A stretch of DNA of 64,000 nucleotides from Blepharisma japonicum (Eukaryota; Ciliophora; Heterotrichea; Heterotrichida; Blepharismidae). The notes beneath the pieces are model-generated. The model saw only the letters and a list, made by a program, of their open reading frames with translations, was not told where the DNA came from and ran no database searches. Below are positions 30,356 to 41,447 of the stretch, in pieces; position 1 is the stretch's first letter; every line of letters begins with the position of its first letter. The stretch spans positions 372,001 through 436,000 of the forward strand of contig CATKHK010000031.1 in NCBI GenBank assembly GCA_949751835.1. Reading direction: 5' to 3'. Both the position numbers and the translations under genes were made by a program.

Positions 30356-32224
30356 ATGGCGCTCACTTTTACAACTGATATTGAGCTTTATCTGCATTCC
30401 TTCAGAAATGTAGGCTTGCCAGGGGCTGGGAATTATCAGCTGACTTTGTCTTGCTATTATATGAAAAGAGGAACCAAAATCTTTGCAGAGCCTATTTATT
30501 ATGGGACGTATAATACCAAGCAGGCTTCTAAAAAAAAGAAGCCTGAATATTTACTAGGAAAAATAATCCCAGAGGAAAACAAAATTAGGCTGAATTCGGT
30601 GAAAGTGGGATATGAAAATATGACTTATTTTTTGAGAGATGTATGCAAATTTCAATTAAATGTAAAAGCAAAAAACGTATTAAAAGTCAAGGAACTCTAT
30701 TTAATATGTGACATGGTAGCTTATAGCAGCTTCTCTGATGGAGAAGTTATAAAATCAAGCGAATTTAAGATTAGTATAGAAAATTATGCAGCAATTGAGT
30801 ATATTCCAATCATTTTTGAAAATTTTTGAGTTTGCTTTTTAGAAGGGGTATTATCAGTGTCTCCAGTTGGGTATAAAATTAATTCTTGAGAAAGAAATGA
30901 TTTGATAAAAGCTATTTTTTGAGAGAAAAAAAATCAAAATATTAGTTATGAAGATATTTTGCATAAAAAAAAGCAGTTTTTTGATATTTTATTTTCAACA
31001 ATAAAAGAAATTAATGAAATTTTTGTTCTAATATCAAAATCTAGTATAGAGTCCAAGGAAAATGCCCAGGAATCTGATACTTGCGACTATGAAATCATTC
31101 TGCAAGAAATATTAGGATGCTTGAACGATATAAGCAGTACTTGCAATGAAGGATTCAGACAATTTCAGGCTACTCTATTGCAATCACCAGGAAACTTAAT
31201 CAATATCCTCAAATCAAAATACCTGCTGAATCTTCAAGAATTCATCAGTAGCCGCACCATCAAAAAATTTGAATTAAATTTTGACTTTGATATCCCAGAA
31301 GAAGCTACAAGACTTGCAAAAGATATAGAAAATTTACGTAAAAACTGCATTGAGTTTAAAAATCGAATAATTGATCAAAGCTGCTGAAAGCTAAACGTGA
31401 TTATTATTGAGCATTCATTTATAATTACCCCTACACATTATTTAAAAGAAGAGCATCTCCATGTATTAATTTTTGTTCATGGCTTAGGAGCTTCTTCAGC
31501 TGATATGGCTAAGTTATCAAATATGATCACTATGGCATACCCATATATAGAAATCAAACATTTTGACTTAGGCGCTGATAAAACCTTTGACGATATAGGA
31601 GAAATTGGGGCTAAGCTTGCATCAGAATTAATTGAATATTTTGAAAATTCATATTTTACCGACGAAATAAAAATTTCCTTTATAGGACATAGCCTTGGAG
31701 GAATTTTTATTAGGGCAGCACTCCCATTTTTAAGGTCTTATCAAGCTAAGTTCCATTCTTATATTTCTTTGTCAGCCCCACATTTAGGCGTAGCTGAGCA
31801 TCAGTCTTTAATTAGCACAGGTTTTAAGCTTATTAGGGCTTGAAATAAATCAAAATCTTTAGAACAATTGTCGTTAAAAGACTCAAAATCTATTGAAAAC
31901 ACATACTTTTATCAATTGTCGCAAGCTGAAGGACTAGGATGGTTTAATTTTGTAGTTTTAGTAAGCTCCAGACAAGACCTATATTGCCCTTTTCATTCTG
32001 CAAGAATAGAAATTCCTTTAAATGGTCAAAAAAGGTATGGGGAAATGGTGCGAAACATAATAGGGAGAATTGATGATATTAGAAAGATCATTAAAATCGA
32101 AATTGACTTTGTAAAAGAAGCTAGTTTTAATGAGTTCATAGGAAGAAGAGCCCATATAAAATTCATTGAAGACGAAGATTTTATATACTCTTTAATTTAT
32201 AACTATCATTATTTATTTGAATAA
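30356..32224 (+). CDS. FAM135-like protein with DUF676 lipase-type alpha/beta hydrolase domain
   Basis: 622 residues in one frame with TGA as Trp, ending in TAA. The N-terminal 160 residues (FTTDIELYLHSFRNVGLPG, YYMKRGTKIF) match the C2-like start of FAM135 proteins. The middle is helical. From about residue 355 there is an alpha/beta hydrolase: HVLIFVHGLGASSADM, the nucleophile elbow FIGHSLGGIFIRAAL (GHSLGG, catalytic Ser), then YISLSAPHLGV. After it, VLVSSRQDLYCPFHSARI carries the expected Asp region. DUF676 proteins are putative lipid esterases; substrates are mostly unknown. The order of domains and the length fit a compact FAM135. Confidence 0.85.
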
Positions 32225-32278
32225 ATATTCTAATTCAGGACTCAATAAATAGACAACCTCAAGGCAATATTCATAGAT

Positions 32279-32322
32279 GATTGTTTGGCCGAGTGGTCTA
32301 AGGCGGTAGCTTTAGGCGCTAT

Positions 32323-32353
<31 letters not shown>

Positions 32354-32358
32354 AGTCA
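32279..32358 (+). tRNA. tRNA-Leu, anticodon UAG
   Basis: This 80-nt class II tRNA has acceptor arms GATTGTT and AGCAGTC, which pair over 7 bp (with G-U pairs). The D arm is GGCCGAGTGGTCTAAGGC, the anticodon stem GTAGC/GCTAT encloses TTTAGGC (anticodon TAG), a variable arm lies at TCCGAAAGGG, and the T arm is GTGGGTTCAAATCCCAC. The discriminator base is A, CCA is not encoded, and TTTTT at 32360-32364 is a polymerase III stop. The type II variable arm and the overall sequence mark it as leucine. UAG here is the anticodon reading CUA/CUN codons, not a stop suppressor. Confidence 0.95.
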
Positions 32359-32359
32359 C

Positions 32360-32364
32360 TTTTT
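32360..32364 (+). terminator. polymerase III T5 terminator of tRNA-Leu
   Basis: TTTTT two bases after the tRNA discriminator base. Confidence 0.75.
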
Positions 32365-32439
32365 ACCTTAAAATTCCAGTTTTAAAAAAAACTTTTCATT
32401 GTTCAAATTTAAATGCAAGTTTATATATAAAAATAAAAT

Positions 32440-33228
32440 TTAGGGATGCTGATTATTATCTTTATTTTGAGTCTCTTCTTTCTCTTTTTCAATCGCTTTT
32501 ATAAGATTTTTCCCAAACTTCGGAATCTGCTGCGTCGCAAACTTCCTCACCGCTTTTGACATCGCTGGCGGCAACCCCACATTTATATGTGACACACTTG
32601 TCACCTTCGTAATATTCCCATTCTCATCCTTTTCCATCGGTTCTAAATAATACCCTCCTGCAAAAATCTGCATCCTTACAACATCTTTATCAACAGGATA
32701 ATTCTCACTTTCCACGCTTGTCGACAAATCACATCAGTTTTTACCGTCCTTAAACTTTTTGCACACCAAAAGCACATCTCTGGCAGAAATCGGAAACGTC
32801 CCTTTGTAAATGGTGTGTACAGCTGAAAAATTGTCAGCTTTCATGACCTCTTCGCTTAGTTTTACAGAGCTATCTCACTTAGCTTTCTTCGCTGGAAAGT
32901 CTACGAGATTGAAAAACTCCTCAGGTGTAAATGGCATGCAAAATTGGTATTTCACGACATATCCTTTTTCTGTTTCTTTTCCTGAGACTTTTACATCAGG
33001 CTTGTCAATTTCAACTACGCAGTTGCCTCCATCAAGCCCTTCGCGTATCATTTCTAAGTACTCTTTTTCAGCTTCTTCTAACTTCTCATTGACATGGGCC
33101 AAATTGAACCCGTTCACAATTTCATCTTTTTTTACGTTCTCAGGTGGGTCGTTAGGAATTAGCAATAGTTCATCTTCTCGTGGCTTGGTCATGCATGAAT
33201 GACAAAGACTTGACACATTTTGCCCCAT
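32440..33228 (-). CDS. START-domain lipid-transfer-like protein, probably N-myristoylated
   Basis: 262 residues ending in TAA, with two in-frame TGA (Trp). The start MGQNVSSLCHSCM has Gly2 and Ser6, a good N-myristoylation site, with Cys9 and Cys12 as possible palmitoylation sites. A START-type fold follows (about residues 45-235): VEIDKPDVKVSGKETEKGY, FTPEEFFNLVDFP, KWDSSVKLSEEVMKADNFS, HTIYKGTFPISARDVLLV, and the C-terminal helix INVGLPPAMSKAVRKFATQ. START domains hold a single lipid in a hydrophobic pocket. The acylated N terminus suggests attachment to the plasma or alveolar membrane. The cargo is unknown. Confidence 0.8.
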
Positions 33229-33265
33229 TTTTCTTACTGAATCAAAATTTAAACTTAATTGAAAA

Positions 33266-34183
33266 TTAAGAAGTTCGAATCTTGGCCACTTCTAAATACT
33301 CTTTTCGTGAAAATTTGTCTTTTACGCCAGTCAAGGTATGTATTGAAGCAGCTTGAAATACTACTAAAATGTCCCTAGAACAGTCTCGAAGCTGGTTTTC
33401 GTCAACTCTTGAAATTCTCTGCAAGTTCTGTGTCCATGCAGGCTCGACTTTGAACATTTTTCTGGTCAAATATACAGCTGAAGCAGCTATAACTGAGGGC
33501 CTATATCTTAGCATGTGGTATTCAACAAGGCAAAGCTCTAATAAAAATCTTCCAAAATGGATATCAGTTTCTTCCATTTGTGTGATCTTGGAAAGTCTTT
33601 CAAAGAATCTCCAAGATGATGGGACCACCAATTGATACTCGATTGTGACGAGGATGTCTTCTTCCATCTCCACAATTTGCTCCTTTGTGTAGGCTTTGTC
33701 AGTCACATATACCAAATCCGAAATGGCTGGTGGACTAATGTCTTCATATTTACTTGCTATAAGGAATGCAGAAACCCCAGCGAGCTGTAAAAATTGTTTT
33801 TTTATTTTTTTCTTTTCAAGATATCTGTCTATTATGTTAACTGTTAAATAAAGCGTATCAGGGGAAAATTTGAATTTAAGATGCACACTTACAAGCCAGT
33901 CGATAAGAATTGCCCTCATTTTGTAATTAATATCAGTATGAAAATTCATATATTCTGGGTTTGCGAGGAAGCTGCATTCTGAATTAAATAAGTTTTCATA
34001 AATTTCTGGAGCATAGTATCCAAGCTGAAGAGGGTTTAGGTCATCAGTTGTGCTACTTAATGAGTTAAATGAAGAAGTGAGGGGTTGTAAAGGCTGCCTG
34101 TGAGGAACTGGAGTGACTGTTCTTGTTCTTTTGGTGTGAAAACGATTTGAATTTTCATCTGCTGCTATGAAAGATCGATTCAT
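33266..34183 (-). CDS. mitotic (A/B-type) cyclin
   Basis: 305 residues ending in TAA. The cyclin box begins YKMRAILIDWLVSVHLKFKF, the canonical MRAILIDWL of B cyclins, and continues LYLTVNIIDRYLEKKKIKKQFLQL, then GVSAFLIASKYEDISPP and EEDILVTIEYQLVVPSSWRF. The second cyclin fold follows (LLELCLVEYHMLRYRPSVIAASAVYL). It activates a cyclin-dependent kinase at mitosis. The N-terminal 90 residues contain basic and Ser/Thr-rich sequence but no clear RxxL destruction box, so its turnover route is uncertain. It lies 37 bp downstream of the START gene's start, on the same strand. Confidence 0.93.
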   Translation of the reverse strand: MNRSFIAADENSNRFHTKRTRTVTPVPHRQPLQPLTSSFNSLSSTTDDLNPLQLGYYAPEIYENLFNSECSFLANPEYMNFHTDINYKMRAILIDWLVSVHLKFKFSPDTLYLTVNIIDRYLEKKKIKKQFLQLAGVSAFLIASKYEDISPPAISDLVYVTDKAYTKEQIVEMEEDILVTIEYQLVVPSSWRFFERLSKITQMEETDIHFGRFLLELCLVEYHMLRYRPSVIAASAVYLTRKMFKVEPAWTQNLQRISRVDENQLRDCSRDILVVFQAASIHTLTGVKDKFSRKEYLEVAKIRTS

Positions 34184-34775
34184 TTTTTATATTTGAAAAA
34201 TAATGTCGTTAATTTGGATTCTTCATAACATGCGTTATGAAGATTTAAAGATGAAAAAGTGATTTTAAAGCAATGATAAGGAAATTAACAGCAAAGCTGA
34301 TCAATAATAGCCCAGCCAAGATTATTTCTGAAAATTAGCACTTATCAAAAAAAATTATACTAAAAGTATTTCATAAAACTGTTTACGAACTGCGATTTTT
34401 TAGGAACTGAAAATTTAGTGGAGATTTTATAAAATATTTAGAAACTCAAATAATATTGAAAATTCTACTACCATAAAAGGTAAAATTTAATTGTAACAAT
34501 TTTAATAGCCAAAACTTAAAAATCCTTTATTCTAATGGCAAAATTCTCAAAAATATTCCTAATATTTAAATAAATTTCATATAAAATACAACTTCTGTAT
34601 TCAAATTTGAAATTTAATTAGAAATTCGAAATATAAATATGTCTGATAAATATCCTATATCCTTGCTTCTTGGTAAAAGAATGAAAAATACTGTTTTAAA
34701 ATTATTCTCAAAATTCACTCTTATCTAATTATCTAATTTTTATCCTCAGAAATTATTTATCATTATCTCTTAAAA
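34184..34775. other. AT-rich divergent promoter region
   Basis: Spacer between the divergent cyclin and winged-helix genes, very AT-rich, with stops in all frames. It contains several runs of A and T but no site I can name. Confidence 0.5.
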
Positions 34776-36671
34776 ATGGATGAGTGTGAGAATCGACCCA
34801 AGGCTGAGAAGTATTTTCCACAAGGAGATGCCACTCTTGCAGGTGCACAAGCAAAAATGCAATTTTTAAGGGAAAATGCAGGAATCGCTGTTGGAATTCC
34901 TTTGAGACATCAAATATACACAACTTTACAATTAGCTGATCAGGGTGGCCTCACTGTTCAAGAAGTATCTAAGAAACTTTGCCTCAACACAAAAACTTGT
35001 GCAAAGGTGCTTGACGAAATGGTTAGTAAGCACGAAGACATAAAGGCAACAGCTCACCGATATGGAAGAGTCTTCGTCCACAAATACCATATCTACCACA
35101 AGGAAGAGCAGACACAAGAAGCTCTTAGAGAAGACGAAGAATATATTACCCAGGTAAACCCAGAGATCCTTGAAGAAATAAAAAAAGCTGAAGCTGAGCA
35201 CGGCAAAGCTATCCTTGATGCTATTGAAGTCAATTTGAAAGCAGAAAAGCGCCCCACGAATCGTCAAAGAGTTACACATCAAACTTTTATCAGAGCATTA
35301 TTCGTGGTTTCCCGTATCCAGACATTAAAAGTGAGCTCTATTTACGAGATGAAAGAAATGATAAAAAGTGAGCTGGAGCCAAACGCAAAATGGTGCCTTG
35401 ATAAGAAAACAGTGCTAAGAATAGTATGGAAACTTCAGAGTGTAGGACTGATAAGACAGATGTGCTTTAAGATCACACTTAAGAAGAACGACGAAAATGC
35501 TGTGGAGTATTTGGGGGATGAGTATGAAAGCATAGAAAAAAACAAAAAAACAATAAAACTGAATGGGACGACTGATGCAAAAGGAAACACAATCCTTTAT
35601 AAAGTTATTATTAGTCTGCCAGGTATTCATGAAAATGACCCTCTAGTAGCGGCATATCCTTTGTTGCAAAATCCCACTAACAGGAAACCTATTGCAACTC
35701 CTGGTCACAAACTATCATCGCCAATGCCTCTATTTTCCAAATATTTAAAGAAACTTTATTTTGAAGAACTAGCAAGCTTAAAAAAATTGAAGGAAAATGG
35801 GGACGTTTCATTAGAAAATTTAAATGAGGCAGTGAATTCTTTGTATAAATATAAAGGAGTGGATGTTGGGAATGAAAACGAAAAAGAAGGAGAACTAGAA
35901 AAAAAAGAAGAAATAATAAAGACTGAAGAAACTGATGTAGAGGCCGAAGAAATTTCTCCTGAAGAAAGAAAAGCGGTGAAACTGTCGGTATTTATAAAAT
36001 GGGCAGAATATTTTCAACAAAGAGTGACTAAACATTACTATGAGGCTTTTTTTGAGACAACAAGAGTTTCGTCTGCATATTTTGCGCTTAAAATGATTTA
36101 TAATGAAAAGAAAAAAGAGCCAGGTATGCATGAAAATAAGCTGAATTTAGCATACGCAAATGTTAATCTACCTTCTATGGATATGGAACATTATGATAAA
36201 ATACCTGAAAATCTTTGGGTTAAAAATGTAAGCACAAAGAATCATCAAAAGCCCCACCAAAAGTCTGATTTTAAAACAAAAAATAAAGAAAAAGAAACGA
36301 GAACACATGAAAATAGCCAAAAATTTGAAGTTCAATTATCAGAAATTCGCCAAAAGATTTTAGAGCTAGGCTTTCTTAAGCACTGCAAGCTGCCAAAAAA
36401 ACGAAAAGGTGGAGTAATTGATGCAGCTGCAACTATTAAAAAAGTTTTCCTTACTATGGAAAATAAACCTTTAACCTTGGCAGCAGATCAAGTCAGTGCC
36501 ATCACAAAAAAGCTTGATGTGGAGCCACCTTTTTTCCTTAGTTTTCTTGAGATGCTCGGAGTTATCAGCGAAAATTTTGGTAGATATAAAGTTAACCCTC
36601 CGTGAGCTTGAGGCATTCTTTATAGATTTATCGTAATAAACATATTAATTTCAATATCAGAAATATTATAA
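34776..36671 (+). CDS. winged-helix protein resembling TFIIIC B-block-binding subunit
   Basis: With TGA read as Trp the frame runs past NPPWAWGILYRF to TAA at 36669, giving 631 residues; ending it at the TGA at 36603 would break the code used everywhere else. The N-terminal domain (RHQIYTTLQLADQGGLTVQE, KLCLNTKTCAKVLDEMVSK) is a winged helix of the B-block type. A second winged-helix-like unit follows (FIRALFVVSRIQTLKVSSIY, DKKTVLRIVWKLQSVGLIRQ), as in GTF3C1/Tfc3. TFIIIC binds the internal B box of tRNA genes and recruits TFIIIB. The protein is much shorter than the about 1100-2100 residues usual for that subunit, so it may be a paralogue. A Lys/Glu-rich linker lies in the middle. Confidence 0.6.
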
Positions 36672-36686
36672 TCAAGTTTTATATCA

Positions 36687-38162
36687 TTATGGTCTGTTTG
36701 ACTTTACTGTAACCTCTCCTGACTCTCTGCGCATTGCCAGATCACTAAGACTGTTTTTAGATTCATCAGAAAGAAGCTTTTTGAATTTCTTCCTGAACAT
36801 CTTTTGTTTGAACTTAACTGTGTCGACTCTGGCATCATCAGTTTTTAACGGGGAATTTTTTGCGAAATTGGATAGGATTTCGACTGAAAGATTTTTTAAG
36901 CTTTCGAAATTTTGTTTAAGTGAAAAATTTTCATTTTTTTCAGCTGATTCACTATTTTTTAGGCTTTTCATTCGCTGTTTCATTTTATCTGATCAAAGCC
37001 TTATTTTGGATGCGCAGGATAAAAGATCTTTTTTCCTGTTTAATACTTCTTCTAGATCTTTTCTTGCTTCTTGAAATTGTTGACTTGCGCTAAGTGGAAT
37101 CAAAGAATGCTTTGGAGATCTATCAATCATTGCTACTCCTTTAGATATCATTTCTATTTTCTTTTCATAATAATTACATTCTTTTTCTTTTTCAGCAATT
37201 TCTGCAGCTAAATCAGTATTTTCATCTTTTTTATGTATAAGTCTATCAACGATTTCCCTAATATCAGTAACTCCAGTTGCCATCCTAATTTTCCTAAACG
37301 CCGATTCCAGCTTTTTATTCTTTCTTTTTTCTTTTTCAAAATAATTAGTCAAAAATTGGTCTCAAAATTTATGAAACAATACAGATTCTCTTAATTCTTC
37401 ATCACTATCTGCAATGGCTTTTACGATGGAGTGCTCCAATAAAAAGCTATTGTGCTCTTTTCTTTTTTCAGTTTCCTCTAAAATTTGATGTTTTGTTCTC
37501 AAATCTCTATCAAGTCTCTCAATCTCTATCATTCTATCTGTCTTCTGAAGTTTTACTTCAGCTCTCAGCTTTTCCAATACAAATTTTGTCTGCATTTTGT
37601 CTTCTCTTTTTTTCAAGTTCTCAAACTTTTTGGAGCTTAAAGATAATTTTTGTAATTCTAAATTTTTTCTTATAAAGGACCTCTGTAGGTCAAGGAGTCT
37701 TATGGTCTCTAGCATCCTTTGCTGCATGTGAAAATAAGTGCTTAGGTTATCTTCTTCTGCAAAAACCTGCTCCTGGATCTTTTTGATTTCTTTAGAAAGT
37801 TCTTTAGATTTCACTTTGAATTGCTCGATTTGAAGACTTCTATCTGTTTCAACTTGTTTTAAATACGCTAGTTCAGATGTTAGAGCTTTCAGTGTTTTTT
37901 GTCTTCGGGTGGTTTTGTCTGTTGTCTGGTTAAAAGTTTTGTGGAGAGTTTTTAATTGGGTTGATATGTCAAACGGATCACTTGATGAATTCATATTCGT
38001 AGGAGTCAGGTAAGAGAGGTCTAGAAAGCGTGAGGTATCCCTATCCCTTATCATCAGATGCAGTCTTCTATAAGTGGCTGAACTATTGAGATTTCTGCTT
38101 GACGGCTCAATACTGCGAGGTCTTTGGATACTCGAAAGAGTTAAATTTGGAAGTTTATTCAT
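36687..38162 (-). CDS. coiled-coil protein similar to outer dynein arm docking-complex subunits
   Basis: 491 residues in one frame with two TGA (Trp) codons, ending in TAA. After an N-terminal tail of about 60 residues it is almost wholly helical and heptad-rich (LKALTSELAYLKQVETDRSL, LRAEVKLQKTDRMIEIERLD). It contains ESAFRKIRMATGVTDIREIV at about residue 285. A helix with this (F)xKIxxATGV(T/S)D core is shared by the docking-complex family CCDC63/CCDC114/CCDC151 (DCC2-like). These proteins fix outer arm dyneins to the axonemal doublets. The length fits. Which docking subunit it is cannot be told from the sequence alone. Confidence 0.7.
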
Positions 38163-38248
38163 AATGAAGATTTAGAATTTAAAAAAGCTTATTAATACAA
38201 AGACCCTTAATGCAGTAAAATTGTCAAACAAATTATAATTAATACAAA

Positions 38249-38605
38249 ATGTCAAATGAAAATGAAGAAAATCTTCCAAATAAACGTCCAAACAGATCTG
38301 ATGAAAGTGGGGTGCAGGAGCCTGAAAAAAGGGTCAAGCAAACACAAACTTCTGACAGTGAAGAAGAAAAAGGCCAAGATAATGAAGAAAGAAATATCGT
38401 GATTCGAACAATTGAAATTGAGAGCTCGTCTGATAGCAGTGAATCTCTTGACGCTGAGATTGAAAATTATTTGCAGTTCAGAAAAAGAGACCAAGGATTG
38501 AGATCCCCTTCTTATTCTGGAGACTCTGATGAAGAATTAGTGGATGAATTGCCGATGGAAAATGCTGAGGCTTCTGAAGAAGAACTTCATGCGAATAACA
38601 CTTAG
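38249..38605 (+). CDS. hypothetical acidic, disordered protein
   Basis: 118 residues, ending in TAG. Composition is extreme: Glu, Asp, Ser and Asn dominate (TQTSDSEEEKGQDNEE, ESSSDSSESLDAEIENYL, SGDSDEELVDELPMENAE), with a basic KRPNRSDESG...EKRVKQ near the start that could be a nuclear import signal. No domain. Acidic Ser-rich stretches are typical casein kinase 2 targets in chromatin or ribosome-assembly proteins. It diverges from the docking-complex-like gene with 86 bp between the starts. Confidence 0.65.
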   Translation: MSNENEENLPNKRPNRSDESGVQEPEKRVKQTQTSDSEEEKGQDNEERNIVIRTIEIESSSDSSESLDAEIENYLQFRKRDQGLRSPSYSGDSDEELVDELPMENAEASEEELHANNT

Positions 38606-38677
38606 AAATGACAACATAAATAGTTAATCAGCGTCCTTGAGGAATAGACTTTGCTTTTTAATTTCAAAATTGATTAA

Positions 38678-39625
38678 TTATTTAAAAACCTTCTTGTAGA
38701 CTCTGCCTATCCCTTTTTCTATTTTCTTAACTGCTTCTTCGACAAATTCTAGCCTTGCTTGGAATTTCCGAGAAATGTCTTGAAATGCTTTTACAGCCAG
38801 CTCTTCTTTTCCGAGCGTTTCTAGAAGGAGCTCGACTTCTTGGCTTTTTATAATCACCTCATGTGTGGTGACTGTCTTCTCTTTAAAGCTTGGGAAGTTC
38901 TCTCTGGATATTGAATTGTCATAAATTAAGTATTTGTCAGCTAGTTTTCTCTCAGAAGCAATGTATTTAAATCCTACATCAGCTCCACAAAGGCAACTAA
39001 TTGTTTGTATTGTGTTGTGATTGGAAATTCAAGTTTCCCCTTCTGTAACGTTCAGCATAAAGCTAAAAACCATTCCTTCAAACCAATACCCTGAATGTGT
39101 CAATATATTTTTACACTGTTTACATTGTAGGATTGTAAATGAATTCATATTAAACAATTGATCGTTTTCTTCATTATGGCAATCATATGGAGTATTTTCA
39201 GCTGTGACTGCAGAACTTATACTTGGTTTTGGGTCAATTATTTCTTCGTTTTCCACCTTGGCTAAAGGAAGAGCTTTTGGGTTCCCCACTATGAAATCAA
39301 TCTGCTGGATAAATTCAATTTCCAAAAGGATCAGAAGCTGCCTATTTTTATTTTCAAAATTGCCATTTTGTAGTGCGTAATCGTGAATTTTTATGAGAGA
39401 AAGCTCTGTGATTGGGTGTCCAGAAGACGCTTGCTGAAGACGGGTATTTGAAATAAGAGCATTTAGGTAGTCTACGCCATCTGATATAGAAAGCCTAAAT
39501 AAATAATACTTCGTGCAGTCTTGAGAAGTTGGGATGACTGAAATTATTTGAAAGACTAACGGCAGAGGAAGCTTGTCTTTTCCTTGAATTTGAGAAATTG
39601 AATTTCTTGACAATGGCGCAAACAT
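38678..39625 (-). CDS. fusion of RPA70 N-terminal-type OB fold and Mis18/Yippee-type zinc domain
   Basis: 315 residues ending in TAA, one TGA (Trp) in the zinc domain. Residues about 18-120 match the RPA70N OB fold: LPLVFQIISVIPT, KYYLFRLSISDGVDYLNALI, SLIKIHDYAL and RQLLILLEIEFI. Residues about 165-235 resemble the Mis18/Yippee zinc fold: TILQCKQCKNILTHSGYWFE with the first Cys pair, then SCLCGADVGFKYIASERKL with the second (C-x-C here, usually C-x-x-C), and DKYLIYDNSISRENF. The last 70 residues are a helical tail (FQARLEFVEEAVKKIEKGIG), as in Mis18. RPA70N docks checkpoint peptides; Mis18 helps load centromeric histone. I know of no protein with both, so a chromatin role is inferred. Confidence 0.7.
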
Positions 39626-39848
39626 TTAAATATTTTAAGAAGGGTTTAGCTTTGATAAAGACCATCTTAACTTCATTAGATAACACTTTCTTTCCTTTAT
39701 TTACTTTAAATTACTATTAAAATCTTTATCCACATACGCTACTGAAGTTCTGATTTCAGAAATTCTCATTTACTTATACTGATGAAAATTTACAATTTAT
39801 TCCCATTTCCTGATAATACCTTCGTCATTTTATTCCTATATTTATTAA

Positions 39849-41171
39849 ATGGGAAATTTACCACCTGGCGGAGGTGACCAACAAGGAAACGAAAACAGAA
39901 AAGAAGAGTACAAAAAGCGTCGTCAAGAACAAAGAATCCCAGCCCGAGTCGGTAAAAAGAAAAAGGTCCGCGGCACAGAAGGAGCCGCCAAGCTCCCCAC
40001 TGTGACTCCTTCTTTGAAATGCAGACTCAAGCAGCTTAGGCTTGAAAGAATCAAAGACTACCTCATCCTGGAACAAGAGTTCATCAAAAACCAAGAAATC
40101 CTCCGCCCACAAGCCGAAAAAAAGGAAGAAGAGCGTGCCAAAGTTGACGAACTTAGAGGATCTCCTTTATCAGTAGGGTCACTTGAAGAATTCATTGACG
40201 AAAACCACGCCATTGTGTCCACCTCAGTCGGCCCTGAATACTATGTCTCAGTCCTTTCCATAGTCGACAAAGACCAGCTCGAGCCAGGCTCTAGCGTCCT
40301 TCTCCATCACAAGTCTCACAGTGTAGTTGGGATCTTGCAAGATGAAGTAGACCCTCTTGTCAGCGTAATGAAGGTCGAAAAGGCACCATTAGAAAGCTAT
40401 GCTGATATTGGAGGGCTTGAAGCTCAAATCCAAGAAATTAAAGAAGCTGTGGAGCTGCCTTTGACTCATCCTGAATTATACGAAGACATTGGAATCAAGC
40501 CACCCAAAGGAGTCATATTATATGGAGAGCCAGGCACTGGGAAGACTCTACTAGCCAAAGCAGTCGCAAATGAGACCTCAGCCACGTTTTTAAGAGTCAC
40601 TGGATCTGAGCTTATTCAAAAATACCTAGGAGAAGGGCCTAAACTTGTAAGAGAGCTTTTCAGAGTCGCAGAAGAGCATGCCCCTTCGATTGTGTTTATT
40701 GATGAAATCGATGCAGTCGGGACCAAAAGGTATGATAGCAACTCTGGAGGGGAAAGAGAAATCCAAAGGACTATGCTTGAGCTGCTGAACCAATTGGACG
40801 GGTTTGACTCAAAAACAGATGTAAAAGTCATTTTGGCGACTAACAGAATTGAAACTCTTGACCCAGCTTTAATCAGGCCTGGCAGAATTGATAGGAAAAT
40901 TGAGTTTACAATGCCTGACATCAAAACTAAAAGAAAAATCTTCCAAGTCCACACAACAAAGATGTCATTGGCCACTGATGTTGATTTAGAAGCTTTTATT
41001 ATGGCTAAAGATGAGCTTAGTGGAGCTGATATTAAAGCAATTTGTACTGAAGCAGGTATGCTTGCACTGAGAGAAAGAAGAATGCAGGTGTGCCAGGAAG
41101 ACTTCTTGAAGAGTAAGGAAAAAGTGCTTTATAAGAAGAAAGGGAATATCCCAGAAGGCCTTTACATTTAA
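39849..41171 (+). CDS. PSMC1: 26S proteasome regulatory ATPase Rpt2 (PSMC1)
   Basis: 440 residues, no intron, ends in TAA. The N terminus [13 protein letters not shown] carries the myristoylation Gly2 typical of Rpt2. A coiled coil and OB domain follow ([20 protein letters not shown]), then the AAA module: Walker A GEPGTGKT (about residue 228), Walker [15 protein letters not shown], and the arginine fingers in [14 protein letters not shown]. The C terminus GLYI is the HbYX motif that opens the 20S gate. Every region is conserved with yeast and human Rpt2. It unfolds ubiquitinated substrates in the proteasome base. Confidence 0.97.
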   Translation: MGNLPPGGGDQQGNENRKEEYKKRRQEQRIPARVGKKKKVRGTEGAAKLPTVTPSLKCRLKQLRLERIKDYLILEQEFIKNQEILRPQAEKKEEERAKVDELRGSPLSVGSLEEFIDENHAIVSTSVGPEYYVSVLSIVDKDQLEPGSSVLLHHKSHSVVGILQDEVDPLVSVMKVEKAPLESYADIGGLEAQIQEIKEAVELPLTHPELYEDIGIKPPKGVILYGEPGTGKTLLAKAVANETSATFLRVTGSELIQKYLGEGPKLVRELFRVAEEHAPSIVFIDEIDAVGTKRYDSNSGGEREIQRTMLELLNQLDGFDSKTDVKVILATNRIETLDPALIRPGRIDRKIEFTMPDIKTKRKIFQVHTTKMSLATDVDLEAFIMAKDELSGADIKAICTEAGMLALRERRMQVCQEDFLKSKEKVLYKKKGNIPEGLYI

Positions 41172-41447
41172 CAGGAATCTTTCAAAATCGTTCTTGCTGT
41201 TTCATTTTTAAATTTTGGTTGTTCGTCAAGCCTTAATGCTTGGAATTTCATGAATTTCGCTGAAAAATACCTATTTTCTGTTTCGCTTCTTTATTTCTAT
41301 ATTTCTATTATTTTAGCTATTTAAATCTCCTAACTTTTCAATTCCTAAAAATGAAATATAGACAATTCATAAAATGTAAATGGAACTAACAAGAGCTCTT
41401 CAAGCACTTTTACAATGAACGAGGAATCTTGATCTGTGTAAAATTGA

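Noticed and set aside
32312-32314. tRNA with anticodon UAG as a possible stop-codon suppressor
   Set aside because: UAG here is the anticodon, which reads CUA; the tRNA has a leucine-type long variable arm.
36603-36605. TGA as the true stop of the winged-helix gene
   Set aside because: TGA is read as Trp in every conserved gene here; TAA follows 63 bases later in frame.
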